DNA of 64,000 nucleotides from UBA4660 sp034408895 (GTDB taxonomy: Bacteria; Bacteroidota; Bacteroidia; Flavobacteriales_D; Sanyastnellaceae): positions 77,386 through 141,385 of the forward strand of contig JAWXCI010000030.1 of NCBI GenBank assembly GCA_034408895.1, written 5' to 3'. The translations under genes were made by a program, and so were the position numbers. This document shows, one piece after another, positions 44,900 through 53,405 of the stretch (the stretch's first letter is position 1; each line of letters opens with the position of its first letter). Under the pieces are notes generated by a model. That model saw only the letters and a program-made list of their open reading frames with translations. It made no database searches and was not told the DNA's origin.

Positions 44900-45915
44900 C
44901 AATCCCTCTTCCTCAGCGCATCGCGATACAGCTTTGCGTTTATCTTATGCTGCTCAAACGATCTGGTGAAATTGTGGTAACCCGATTCATCCGGCTTGGC
45001 ACACATATATATATGGGAGTGATCAGCCGGATTCAGCACAGCATCAAGATAAACCGGGCCGGCCAGACCAATAGGACCAGGAGGCAAGCCTGTGTGAAGG
45101 TAAGTGTTGTAGGGCGATGGATAACTGTAATCATCAAAGTACAAACGATGGATGTCAAATCTTTTCATGGCGAACAATACAGTGGGGTCTGCTTGAAGCG
45201 CCATTCCCATTTTCAGCCTGTTGAGGTAGAGCCGGGCAATGAGTGGAGCTTCATCCCGCTTAGCCGTTTCGCCTTTCACTATTGAGGCCAGCACAGCCAC
45301 TTCGGGAAGTGTTAATTCGAGGGCCGATGCTTTTTGTTTTCGTTCAGTGGTCCAAAACATATCGTACTCCTTTTTCATTCGTTGGATAAAATCTTGTGGA
45401 GTGGTAGTCCACCACATTTGGTATGAATCGGCAATGAACATGGCAGAAAACATTTCCGTGGTCATGCGATATTGCACAGAAGTATTGGGGTCGAGCAGGG
45501 CATCGGCAAATAACAGCGAATCACCTTCGAGAAACTGGCCGAGACGCCCTGCAAGGTGGCCGAGGTCGTGCAGGTTTTCCACCGGCACAAGTACAGCTTC
45601 CTGATTGCCGGAGCGAAACATATTTACAAGTTGGTTGTTATTGCTTCCGCGTGGTAGTCTGTAGCGTCCGGGCTTTACACGTTCATGAAATTTTTTCAAC
45701 CTGCATGTCCACTCGAATGAAGTAATGTCTTGCAGCACATTCTCCACTTCGAGTTGGCAAATTAAATCAGAGTAAGAACTGCCACTGGGGATAAAAAACA
45801 AAACCGACTGCTCTTCAAAGGCAGTGTTGGATTGAAAAATCTTGAAATAGAAAAAGCCACCGGCTGCAAGCAACGCAATGGCAAGGGCGAACAATACAAT
45901 TCTAAACTTCTTCAT
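44899..45915 (-). CDS. mltG: Endolytic transglycosylase MltG
   Basis: MltG (YceG-like) cuts nascent glycan strands in the inner membrane and sets their length. The 338-residue protein has one N-terminal membrane helix (about 7-25), a LysM-like region (FFIPSGSSYSDLICQLEVENVLQD), and the catalytic domain with LPEVAVLASIVKGETAKRDEAPLIARLYLNRLKMGM, where the family's catalytic Glu sits in 'KGET', then LQADPTVLFAM and SPYNTYLHTGLPPGPI. All the usual motifs are there. Its start overlaps the GNAT gene stop by four bases. Confidence 0.93.
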   Translation of the reverse strand: MKKFRIVLFALAIALLAAGGFFYFKIFQSNTAFEEQSVLFFIPSGSSYSDLICQLEVENVLQDITSFEWTCRLKKFHERVKPGRYRLPRGSNNNQLVNMFRSGNQEAVLVPVENLHDLGHLAGRLGQFLEGDSLLFADALLDPNTSVQYRMTTEMFSAMFIADSYQMWWTTTPQDFIQRMKKEYDMFWTTERKQKASALELTLPEVAVLASIVKGETAKRDEAPLIARLYLNRLKMGMALQADPTVLFAMKRFDIHRLYFDDYSYPSPYNTYLHTGLPPGPIGLAGPVYLDAVLNPADHSHIYMCAKPDESGYHNFTRSFEQHKINAKLYRDALRKRD

Positions 45916-46418
45916 AATGAAAAATGGGGGAGAACAAATAATGTGGCAGGCTGGCCAAGGTGCATGGAATTTTTTTCTAGCTTGAAATTCAATCGTGCAA
46001 AAAGTTTCATGCTGGTAATGTTGGAATCGTGTACAAGGGCATGGATTGTTTTTATTCCCAACACATGGAATGCGTGTTGTGACAAAATTTCCACTGCCTC
46101 GGAGGCATAACCTTTACCACGGTCTGCTGCATCCGCTATCACAATTCCAAGCGACACCGAAGCCACAGTTTTGTCCCGTCCAAAAAGATCCACCAGACCA
46201 AGTTTCCTTCCCTCATGCGAACAAATGACCAGACGCAGTTGTCCATCACTTAAAAAATCGCCAGCGCTTTTCATAAACTGTTTCCATTCCGATTCCGATA
46301 ATTCTTTCTCACGTTCACTCACATTCCAGTTCGAGGAATCATTTTCGCACATCAACACAAACGAAGTATCGGAAGGTTGAACGGAACGGAGAGTAATTTT
46401 TTTACCGGCAAGATGCAT
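45912..46418 (-). CDS. GNAT-family N-acetyltransferase
   Basis: The ATG at 46418 gives 168 residues of a ribosomal-protein/RimJ-type GNAT fold (IKLRSVQPSDTSFVL-like N-terminus, then VASVSLGIVIADAADRGKGYASEAVEIL as the acetyl-CoA loop, and FLLNFKLEKNS-like end). Members acetylate amino groups of small molecules or ribosomal proteins; the substrate is not predictable. It lies between a CoA-binding protein and mltG on the minus strand, overlapping mltG. Confidence 0.87.
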   Translation of the reverse strand: MHLAGKKITLRSVQPSDTSFVLMCENDSSNWNVSEREKELSESEWKQFMKSAGDFLSDGQLRLVICSHEGRKLGLVDLFGRDKTVASVSLGIVIADAADRGKGYASEAVEILSQHAFHVLGIKTIHALVHDSNITSMKLFARLNFKLEKNSMHLGQPATLFVLPHFSL

Positions 46419-46435
46419 TCTGTGGACGGGTGGAA

Positions 46436-46804
46436 TTAAAACTGGCGGAGTGAAAGCAGCACCAGTGTGCAAACATCATCGCATTGAATGCCTCCATTTT
46501 CCGCAAGTGTTTTCAGATCGGGGTTTTCAGTTCCGGGATTGAAGAGAATTCTTTTGGGTTTCATCGCCAGGATATAGTCATACCATTCAGGTTGATTTTT
46601 GGGAGAGATATATAAAGTAAGCGTCTCCACATCCTGAAGTACGGGTCTGCCGGTTAAGATTTTGATCCCGGCAATATCGCCCGCCCTGATGCCTATCGCA
46701 ACCACATCCATACCTTGCTCAACTAGTCGCGCAACTGCTTTGCCCGATGCCCTGCCAGGGCGTGTGCTTGCTCCAAGCACCACCACTTTCCTTTTTTCTT
46801 TCAC
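46436..46804 (-). CDS. CoA-binding domain protein (YccU-type)
   Basis: This is a small soluble Rossmann-like protein of about 122 residues. The fold shows KVVVLGASTRPGRASGKAVARLVEQG, the nucleotide-binding turn of the CoA-binding family, then LTLYISPKNQPEWYDYILAMKPKRILFNPGTENPDL. The start is uncertain: GTG (46804) fits the family length, TTG (46831) is also in frame. Members bind CoA or act in amino-acid metabolism; function is not known. It is divergent from the polysaccharide locus, whose promoter lies in the 67 bases between. Confidence 0.83.
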   Translation of the reverse strand: MKEKRKVVVLGASTRPGRASGKAVARLVEQGMDVVAIGIRAGDIAGIKILTGRPVLQDVETLTLYISPKNQPEWYDYILAMKPKRILFNPGTENPDLKTLAENGGIQCDDVCTLVLLSLRQF

Positions 46805-46835
46805 ACTGCAAAAATGAGCCTCTTTGTGCAATTCT

Positions 46836-46843
46836 TACTTTTG
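46836..46843 (+). promoter_or_regulatory. Bacteroidota-type -7 element before the polysaccharide locus
   Basis: TACTTTTG matches the phylum's TAnnTTTG -7 consensus exactly, 29 bases before the ATG at 46872. No TTG is seen at the -33 spacing, so only half the promoter is supported. Confidence 0.4.
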
Positions 46844-46871
46844 CACTGATACTATTTTTTCCCAATCCCTG

Positions 46872-47630
46872 ATGAGAATTTTTTCTGTTTTGATGCTGGT
46901 GGTAGTTTGCGCGGCAAGTTGCACTGTAAACAAGAACATCATGTTTAAAACCGATACCGAGTATGTATTCGACAATCCGTTTACGGACTCTACCAACACC
47001 GAATACCGGCTTGCCCAGAACGACATCATAGCTTTTCAGTTGTTTACCAACGAGGGGGCAATGATCCTCGAGTTTACTGCCGGCAACACACAGACGCCAC
47101 GCTACTTCAGCTTTAGGGATTTTACTTACCAACTGGATGCCCTGGGCTATGCCGACCTGCCGGCATTGGGTAGAGTAAAACTTTCCGGCTATACCATCAG
47201 GACCGCTCAAGACTCATTGGAATCATGGTACATCAACCAGTTTAACAATCCCATGGCAGTAGTGCAGGTGGTAAATCACCGTGTAATTATTTTTCCAGGA
47301 GCAGGCGGCACGGCACGGGTGGTTCCACTGATGAACCAAAATACAACCGTGCTCGAAGCGCTGGCAACGGCAGGCGGAATTGAAGACCGCGGCAATGCAA
47401 GCAAAGTAAAACTCATTAGAAAAACAGCGGATGGGGATGATGTGTACCTGCTTGACCTGAGCACTATCGAAGGTTTGCGATATGGGCAAATGACTGTGCA
47501 ATCAGGAGACGTTATTTATGTGGAACCTGTGCCGGAAATTGCGAGTGAACTTTTGAAAGATGTTTCACCGTATGTCTCCATTATTTCCGGTCTGGCATTG
47601 ATTTATGCCATTTTGGTAAAAGGCTTTTAG
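46872..47630 (+). CDS. Polysaccharide export lipoprotein (Wza/BexD-like)
   Basis: The ATG at 46872 gives 252 residues with lipobox CAASC (Cys17), so this is an outer-membrane lipoprotein. After a Poly_export domain (YRLAQNDIIAFQLFTNEG ... FTYQLDALGYADLPALGRVKLSGYTIRTAQDSL) come SLBB-like segments (VVQVVNHRVIIFPGAGGTARVVP and DVYLLDLSTIEGLRYGQMTVQSGDVIYVEP), and a C-terminal helix (VSIISGLALIYAIL). Homologues form the export channel of surface polysaccharides. The Wzc kinase gene follows 26 bases later, as in Wza-Wzc pairs. Confidence 0.92.
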   Translation: MRIFSVLMLVVVCAASCTVNKNIMFKTDTEYVFDNPFTDSTNTEYRLAQNDIIAFQLFTNEGAMILEFTAGNTQTPRYFSFRDFTYQLDALGYADLPALGRVKLSGYTIRTAQDSLESWYINQFNNPMAVVQVVNHRVIIFPGAGGTARVVPLMNQNTTVLEALATAGGIEDRGNASKVKLIRKTADGDDVYLLDLSTIEGLRYGQMTVQSGDVIYVEPVPEIASELLKDVSPYVSIISGLALIYAILVKGF

Positions 47631-47656
47631 GGAACTGGAATTTTTGCGAACGCTCT

Positions 47657-50092
47657 ATGAATCCGCACGACACAAAGAACTTAGAGGAATACAAAGACCG
47701 GCTCACTAATTTTTCCAATGAGTTCGATCTGGGTTTGTTTTTCTTCATCTTAAAAAAATCATTGCGGTGGATAGTGTTGTGTTTGTTGCTGGCTAGTTTG
47801 GGGGCATGGCTTTATCTACGCTACACTCCCATTGTTTACCAGGCAAAAACTACCCTGCAACTAGGCGAAGATGATAATGCCAATAGGATATTGCAGGTGG
47901 AACAATTCACAGAAAACAACTCGGTGGAGACCTCACTGGAATTGCTTCGTTCCAAATTGCTCATAAGGCGAACACTGGATAATATCCCCATCAGCATTTC
48001 CTATTTCGCCCAGGGCGAAATTCTTACCAATGAGCAATATCTGTTTAGCCCCTACGTAGTCGAAATTTCAAAAATTCAAAATGACATGCTCGCGGGGGTT
48101 CACATCTTTATTACGTTTCAGTCATCGGGTGTCTTCGACTTAAACTATAAGGGCGTGAGCCATAAAAACCTTGAAACCGATGTGGAACATTCGCTTCCCG
48201 ATTTAAACTTGAAGGTGAATGTGCTCAACTGGGAAAGCCTGCGCCAACAGCAGGAGGAATACAAACTCTATTTCCATCTCAACAATATCGCAAGCCTTGC
48301 CCAACGCTTTTCTTCCAACCTCGATGTGCGCATATTGAATAGCACCGCAAGAACAATAGAGATAGGTTACCGCAACAACAATGCACAACTGGCACGCGAC
48401 TTTTGTGTCGCTCATGCCAACGAATTTATCAAGATGGATTTGGAGAAAAGAAAGCGCAGCGATGAAAACATAATCAACTTCATTGTATCGCAGATTGATA
48501 CCGTGTACGAGCGGCTTCGCGATTCTGAAACACTGCTCAACAATTATAAGCAGGAAAATAAAATAACAAATCTGAGCAGCGTTTCCGATGTGTACCTCCA
48601 CCGCATAAGCAATTTTCAGGACGAAATAATTGTGCTGGAACTTGACGAAAAAATGCTGGCTGAGGTAGAATCACTTACTCGACTGAGTGCCTCGGAAATT
48701 GATGTAAGCAGCCTTGTGACACTGGTGAGCGGAAGCCGCTACGAAGGTTCCCTGTCTAGCCTGATGGTTAAACTTTATGACTTGTTGCTTCTAAAGGAAC
48801 AAGCGCTTTATGACTTTACCGAACGTGCCAATTATATCAAGAATGTAGAATACCAGATTTCCATCCAGAAAAACCTGATTGTATCAAGCATTAGTTCGCT
48901 TCGCGAAAAACTTATTGAGCGCAAAAAAAACCTGGATGCTAAACTGGGAGAAATTGAAAGCACCTACTACGGCTTGCCTGAAAAGGAACTGGAGTTTGCG
49001 CGGCTCAACCGTGTGTTTGCCATCAATGAAAAGTATTACACTATGCTGCTGGAAAAATCCATAGAGTACCGCATTTCAAAAGAAGGTTTTGTTTCCGATA
49101 ACCAGATATTGGAAGAAGCGCGTATGCCCATTGCGCCCATGTCGCCCAGCCGCAATGGAGTGATAAGTGTATTTATGCTCGGAGGAATTTTAGTGAGCTT
49201 GCTCATTATTTCGTTGCGCTACCTGTTGCACAACAACATCACTTCGCTAAATGAAATAGTGCGCTTGTCCAATGCTTCAATGCCTTCGCTTGGCATTATT
49301 CCCAAATACAAAGAAGAAATTCCGGTGTCCATGTTGCTGGTGGATCGCAATCCGCGCTCGCTTATGGCTGAGTCGTTCCGTTCGCTGCGCACCAATATGC
49401 AGTTTATCAATAATGAACCAGGGCCCAAATTGGTGGCCGTTACTTCCACTATTTCTGGCGAGGGAAAAACGTTTGTTGCATTGAATCTGGCGGGCATCAT
49501 TGCTTTTGCGGGCAGGCGGGTAGTTGTACTCGATCTTGACATGAGGAAACCTAAAATCCACAAAGGATTCGGAGTTGAAAATTCAGTGGGTATGAGCACA
49601 CTGCTTATTGGCAAAAGCACCATCGCAGATTGTGTTCGCAGTAGCAAACTAGCAAATCTTGACTACATAACTGCAGGGCCCATTCCGCCCAATCCGGCAG
49701 AACTCATCATCAGTGAAAAGATGACAACCATTATAGACGAGTTGAAAAAGATATACGAAATGGTGATCATTGATACTCCACCGGTAGGCCTGGTTACCGA
49801 TGGCGTTTCCATTATCCAAAAGGCTGATTATCCGCTTTACATTTTCAAGTCGGATTACTCCAAAAAACAATTTATACAGGTGGCCGATAAACTGATTAAT
49901 GAGAACAAGATCACCAAACTTTGTTCAGTGCTCAACGGTGTGGATATGGACCGCAACCGCTACAGCTACAAGTACGGTTACGGTTATGGCTATGGCTACG
50001 GCTACGGTTATGGCTATTACAACGAAGGGCCCAAATCAGCGAAAAAGAAAAAGGGGTTTGGCAGATTCTTTTCAAAGAAAAGGAGGAAGTAA
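47657..50092 (+). CDS. Wzc-type polysaccharide co-polymerase / BY-kinase with tyrosine-glycine tail
   Basis: The 811-residue protein has a Wzz domain with membrane helices near residues 35-55 and 495-515, a long periplasmic coiled coil (about 270-450), and a cytoplasmic BY-kinase. In the kinase, Walker A is SGEGKT (600-605), Walker A' VVVLDLDMRKP and Walker B MVIIDTPP. Just after comes a tyrosine cluster at residues 769-788, seven GY repeats preceded by YSYKY, then a basic tail (KKKKGFGRFFSKKRRK). BY-kinases autophosphorylate such tyrosines to control chain length and export. It is followed directly by rfbC (TAATG overlap). Confidence 0.93.
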   Translation: MNPHDTKNLEEYKDRLTNFSNEFDLGLFFFILKKSLRWIVLCLLLASLGAWLYLRYTPIVYQAKTTLQLGEDDNANRILQVEQFTENNSVETSLELLRSKLLIRRTLDNIPISISYFAQGEILTNEQYLFSPYVVEISKIQNDMLAGVHIFITFQSSGVFDLNYKGVSHKNLETDVEHSLPDLNLKVNVLNWESLRQQQEEYKLYFHLNNIASLAQRFSSNLDVRILNSTARTIEIGYRNNNAQLARDFCVAHANEFIKMDLEKRKRSDENIINFIVSQIDTVYERLRDSETLLNNYKQENKITNLSSVSDVYLHRISNFQDEIIVLELDEKMLAEVESLTRLSASEIDVSSLVTLVSGSRYEGSLSSLMVKLYDLLLLKEQALYDFTERANYIKNVEYQISIQKNLIVSSISSLREKLIERKKNLDAKLGEIESTYYGLPEKELEFARLNRVFAINEKYYTMLLEKSIEYRISKEGFVSDNQILEEARMPIAPMSPSRNGVISVFMLGGILVSLLIISLRYLLHNNITSLNEIVRLSNASMPSLGIIPKYKEEIPVSMLLVDRNPRSLMAESFRSLRTNMQFINNEPGPKLVAVTSTISGEGKTFVALNLAGIIAFAGRRVVVLDLDMRKPKIHKGFGVENSVGMSTLLIGKSTIADCVRSSKLANLDYITAGPIPPNPAELIISEKMTTIIDELKKIYEMVIIDTPPVGLVTDGVSIIQKADYPLYIFKSDYSKKQFIQVADKLINENKITKLCSVLNGVDMDRNRYSYKYGYGYGYGYGYGYGYYNEGPKSAKKKKGFGRFFSKKRRK

Positions 50093-50640
50093 TGCAAATA
50101 GAAAAAACCGGATTTGAAAATTTGCTCATCCTGCATCCCGCAGTGCATACAGATAATCGCGGCAGTTTCCTGGAATCTTTTAATGAAGCGCGTTTCCGGA
50201 TAGAGACAGGGATGAATATCACCTTCGTGCAGGACAACGAATCCATTTCAAAAAAGGACGTGCTTCGCGGACTGCACTTTCAAATTCCACCAGCCTCGCA
50301 GGCAAAACTTGTGCGCGTGGCCAAAGGAAAAGTGCTGGATGTGGTGGTGGATATGCGCCAATCGCAACGCACATTCGGTAAACAATTTTCCGTTGAACTG
50401 AGCAGTGAAAACAAAATACAACTTTTCATACCTGAAGGATTTGCCCATGGTTTTCTTGTGTTGGAGGATGACACCATTTTCAGTTACAAATGTTCCAACT
50501 ACTACGACCGAGAATGCGACCGTTCGCTGCTCTGGAATGATCCTGATCTAAAAATAAACTGGGGAAACAAAACACCCATACTTTCAGATAAGGACAACAA
50601 CGCACCCACATTGAAATCACTGGATGGATTTTTTTTCTGA
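50092..50640 (+). CDS. rfbC: dTDP-4-dehydrorhamnose 3,5-epimerase
   Basis: RmlC inverts C3 and C5 of dTDP-4-keto-6-deoxyglucose on the way to dTDP-rhamnose. The ATG at 50092 shares its first base with the Wzc stop, giving 182 residues. DNRGSFLESFNEARF, RGLHFQIPP (catalytic His), FAHGFLVLEDD and the Tyr/WNDPDLKINW end match the cupin-type RmlC fold. The frame is open further 5' inside wzc, but those residues are not family-like. RmlA, B and D are not in the window, so this may supply a rhamnose-related sugar only with genes elsewhere. Confidence 0.9.
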   Translation: MQIEKTGFENLLILHPAVHTDNRGSFLESFNEARFRIETGMNITFVQDNESISKKDVLRGLHFQIPPASQAKLVRVAKGKVLDVVVDMRQSQRTFGKQFSVELSSENKIQLFIPEGFAHGFLVLEDDTIFSYKCSNYYDRECDRSLLWNDPDLKINWGNKTPILSDKDNNAPTLKSLDGFFF

Positions 50641-51787
50641 ACTTCTTATGGAGTGGTTTCCTTTCTGGATTCTGTTGCCGGGAGTGATTTTCTTTTCGCT
50701 GCTCCTGTGGCTTTTGCTCAAGCGATTTCGATCAGTGGGGATTACCAACAAATCGCTTGATATTAAAAATCGGTGGAACTCAAGCCAGAAGTCAACACTC
50801 GGTGGAATTGTTTTCTTCATTGCGTTTTTAATAGCCGGGACATGGGTGTGCAGTGCGAGCGATCAACCAGTTGCCATCATTGATTACTGTTTTTTTTTGG
50901 GAGGAACTGTGGCGTTTGCTACAGGTTTATGGGATGATGTGAGGCGAATTTCTCCATTGCGGAAGTTTCTGGGTCAATGTGTGACTGCGGCCATTTTCAT
51001 CATTGGTGTGCAGCATGAAATTCCATCGTGGCTCATGGTTCTGTTGTTTGTGTGGATGGTGGGGATGATGAATTCATTCAACATGTTCGACAACATGGAT
51101 GGGGTGGCCACATCAGTGGCCATTGCTGCGCTGCTCCCATTATTACTGAGAGATGGATTTCATCCGGCACCAGTTTTATTGCTTTCAGCGCTTCTTGCAT
51201 TTTTGATTTTCAATTGGTATCCGGCAAAAGTTTTTATGGGCGACTCAGGCAGTCATCTGTTAGGTTATGTCCTCGCATCCATTCCCTTCCTGAATGCGAT
51301 GTCGATGCAGTATTTATTCGATGGTTTCGATGCGCCAACGATAGACTATGGCATTTCACAAATACAGTCTCCAGTGCTGGAATGTCTCATGATACTCACT
51401 GCCCTTGCTGTACCACTGGTAGACACCGCTGTCGTAATCATCAACCGTATTTCGAACGGTGTTTCGCCCGCCCGTGGCGGGAAAGATCACACCACACACA
51501 GCCTCAACTACATTGGAATTTCGACCCGGTGGATTTGCATCATCATTTTTTTGTTGGGAACGTTTGCTGCGTTTCTCAATCACCTGGCATCCGCAAAATT
51601 TGCGAATTCGGTGCAAAGTCAAATTATCGAAAGCGGAACATTTCACGAGTGGCGTTTTGCCGACACTTTGCACATCGCCCTTCCCAATTTCATTTTTATT
51701 GCCACCATCTTTGCCGTCTTGTTTTACATCACCCGAAGAAACCTGAAGCTTGGAAAATTTTCGTACTACAAAAATTCCACATCATGA
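50624..51787 (+). CDS. Polyprenyl-phosphate sugar-1-phosphate transferase (WecA/MraY superfamily)
   Basis: This 387-residue protein with about 11 membrane helices belongs to the family that moves a sugar-1-phosphate from UDP-sugar onto polyprenyl phosphate, the starter step of glycan synthesis. Motifs: NMFDNMDG (Mg site), KVFMGDSGSHLLGY and PARGGKDHTTHSLNYIG, comparable to the GRDHLSHRL loop. It overlaps rfbC by 17 bases. An alternative ATG at 50648 would avoid most of that. Its position in the polysaccharide run suggests it begins the repeat unit. Confidence 0.88.
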   Translation: MDFFSELLMEWFPFWILLPGVIFFSLLLWLLLKRFRSVGITNKSLDIKNRWNSSQKSTLGGIVFFIAFLIAGTWVCSASDQPVAIIDYCFFLGGTVAFATGLWDDVRRISPLRKFLGQCVTAAIFIIGVQHEIPSWLMVLLFVWMVGMMNSFNMFDNMDGVATSVAIAALLPLLLRDGFHPAPVLLLSALLAFLIFNWYPAKVFMGDSGSHLLGYVLASIPFLNAMSMQYLFDGFDAPTIDYGISQIQSPVLECLMILTALAVPLVDTAVVIINRISNGVSPARGGKDHTTHSLNYIGISTRWICIIIFLLGTFAAFLNHLASAKFANSVQSQIIESGTFHEWRFADTLHIALPNFIFIATIFAVLFYITRRNLKLGKFSYYKNSTS

Positions 51788-52704
51788 AAACACACATTAT
51801 AGCCGCAATATCAGGAGCAGCCGCAGCCATTGTAGTGCTCGTCCTTTTCAGTTTCAGCCAGCAAGCCGAAGAGAAAGCAGACAACAAAGTATATGCTGAC
51901 CACATGCGCGACAACTACCGCATCTTCACGCTGCCGCTTCCTGATTCACTTTCGTTTGCCGGTGAAATGGTTCCTATGGAAGAATGGGATTTGCGCGAAA
52001 GACTGGACCGCGAAATGCTTGTAAATACGTATTGGCACTCGAACACTTTGCTTTCAATCAAACGTGCCAACAGGTGGTTTCCCGTTATTGAACCCATCCT
52101 AAAAAAGAATGGAATTCCCGATGACTTTAAATACCTCGCCTTAGTGGAGAGTGCATTGGTACAAGCCGTTTCGCCAAACCTGGCAGTTGGCTTCTGGCAA
52201 TTTCTTGAAGCCACCGGAAAGGAATATGACCTGGAAATAAATGATGAAGTGGATGAACGTTACCACGTTGAGCGAAGCACCGAAGCAGCATGCCACTACC
52301 TGAAAGATTCTTTCGATCGTTACGGTTCGTGGGCCATGGCGGCAGCCAGTTACAACATGGGCAAGGGGGGACTTAACACGCAGGTTGAAAGGCAGAATCA
52401 AACGGAGTACTGGGATCTGTTGTTAAATGAAGAAACAGGGCGCTATGTATTCCGCATCATTGCTATGAAAGAAATTGTGAACCATGCTGATCAATACGGC
52501 TTTGTGATAAGGCCAGGCGATTTGTACCCGCCCCTGAAGTACGATATAGTTACAGTGGATTCGGCCATTCTGGATTTTGCTGTTTTTGCTGAACAACAGC
52601 ACATCACCTACAAAGAATTGAAACTCTACAATCCTTGGTTGAGACAACCATACCTCAAAAACAAACTGAAGGAGATTTACGAAATAAAAATCCTAAAGGA
52701 ATGA
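51784..52704 (+). CDS. Lytic transglycosylase (MltD-like SLT domain)
   Basis: From the ATG at 51784 (four-base overlap with the transferase) this is 306 residues with an N-terminal membrane anchor (AAISGAAAAIVVLVLFSFS). The SLT domain shows YLALVESALVQAVSPNLAVGFWQFLEATG, with the catalytic Glu in 'VESAL' and the GFWQF core, then AMAAASYNMGKGGL. LysM repeats typical of MltD are missing, and the C-terminus has only a short extra domain (ITYKELKLYNPWLRQPYL) that resembles a LysM fragment. It may open the cell wall for polysaccharide or T9SS passage. Confidence 0.88.
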   Translation: MKTHIIAAISGAAAAIVVLVLFSFSQQAEEKADNKVYADHMRDNYRIFTLPLPDSLSFAGEMVPMEEWDLRERLDREMLVNTYWHSNTLLSIKRANRWFPVIEPILKKNGIPDDFKYLALVESALVQAVSPNLAVGFWQFLEATGKEYDLEINDEVDERYHVERSTEAACHYLKDSFDRYGSWAMAAASYNMGKGGLNTQVERQNQTEYWDLLLNEETGRYVFRIIAMKEIVNHADQYGFVIRPGDLYPPLKYDIVTVDSAILDFAVFAEQQHITYKELKLYNPWLRQPYLKNKLKEIYEIKILKE

Positions 52705-52792
52705 GAGGAACAATCAGTGCTGCTGGTTTGAGGCGCAGACAATAATCACAGCCTTCATGAGTTTTCAACTTCCATTTCAAGCATTTTTTAGA

Positions 52793-53269
52793 ATGAAATC
52801 AAATCTTATCGCTTCAGCGCTTTTTATGTCCATATCATTTTTTTCGTGTAATGAGAAAGGAGTGATTTTCGAAGAACACCAGGAGCTATCAGCAAATATC
52901 CAGTGGGACAAGAGCGACAAAAAAACTTTCGTAATTCCTGTAAACGACAATTCGAAGCCTTATCAATTCACTCTGTCATTTCGTTATGCCACAGGTTTCC
53001 AGTTCCAGAACATGAAGATGAGAATCACCGAAAAGGACCCTGATGGCAGCACGATGATTCGCGATCTAGATTTTCGTGTGCGTGATGAGGAGGGAAAATT
53101 TATGGGTGATGCGGGCTACGATATTATTGATCTTGACTACGTGCTGGAGCAGGAAAAAAAATTTCCGATACTCGGCAACTACACATATACCATTGAACAC
53201 ACCATGCCCACCGACCCCGTTCACTATGCCATGGAAGTGGGACTTGTGGTGAGGGGCATAAACCCCTGA
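52793..53269 (+). CDS. gldH: Gliding motility lipoprotein GldH
   Basis: GldH is a lipoprotein required for gliding and T9SS in Flavobacterium, interacting with GldI/GldJ-type proteins. The ATG at 52793 gives 158 residues with lipobox SFFSC (Cys19). The beta-sandwich pattern fits GldH (SKPYQFTLSFRYATGFQFQNMKMRITEKDPDG, MIRDLDFRVRDEEGKFMGDAGYDI, EQEKKFPILGNYTYTIEHTM). An earlier in-frame ATG (52757) would spoil the signal. It lies 88 bases after the transglycosylase and 136 before htpG. Confidence 0.87.
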   Translation: MKSNLIASALFMSISFFSCNEKGVIFEEHQELSANIQWDKSDKKTFVIPVNDNSKPYQFTLSFRYATGFQFQNMKMRITEKDPDGSTMIRDLDFRVRDEEGKFMGDAGYDIIDLDYVLEQEKKFPILGNYTYTIEHTMPTDPVHYAMEVGLVVRGINP

Positions 53270-53362
53270 GGCCTGACAAGATTTCAGCAATTCCTTCGAT
53301 GGCACAACCGTTGACTCGTTGAAACCAACTCACAATTTCATCATATCTTACTTTTAAACTCA

Positions 53363-53385
53363 ACATCCCAATAGCTACCGGGACT
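53363..53385. repeat. Degraded ATAGCTAYCGGGA element before htpG
   Basis: CCCAATAGCTACCGGGACT belongs to a palindromic motif whose core ATAGCTAYCGGGA is also seen at about 18020 (CCGATAGCTATCG) and 28658 (GCTATCGGGA). It lies about 25 bases before the htpG start in a 136-base gap. A TACTTTTA near 53349 weakly resembles a -7 box. Confidence 0.45.
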
Positions 53386-53405
53386 CTAACTCAACAACTC
53401 AACCA

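Noticed and set aside
49921..50091. Longer N-terminus for rfbC reaching back into wzc
   Set aside because: The added residues are a shifted reading of the wzc tyrosine repeat (VRLRLWLWLRLRLWLL) and not RmlC-like.
50092..50640. Complete dTDP-rhamnose pathway
   Set aside because: Only the RmlC step is in the window; no RmlA, RmlB or RmlD was found, so the pathway cannot be claimed.
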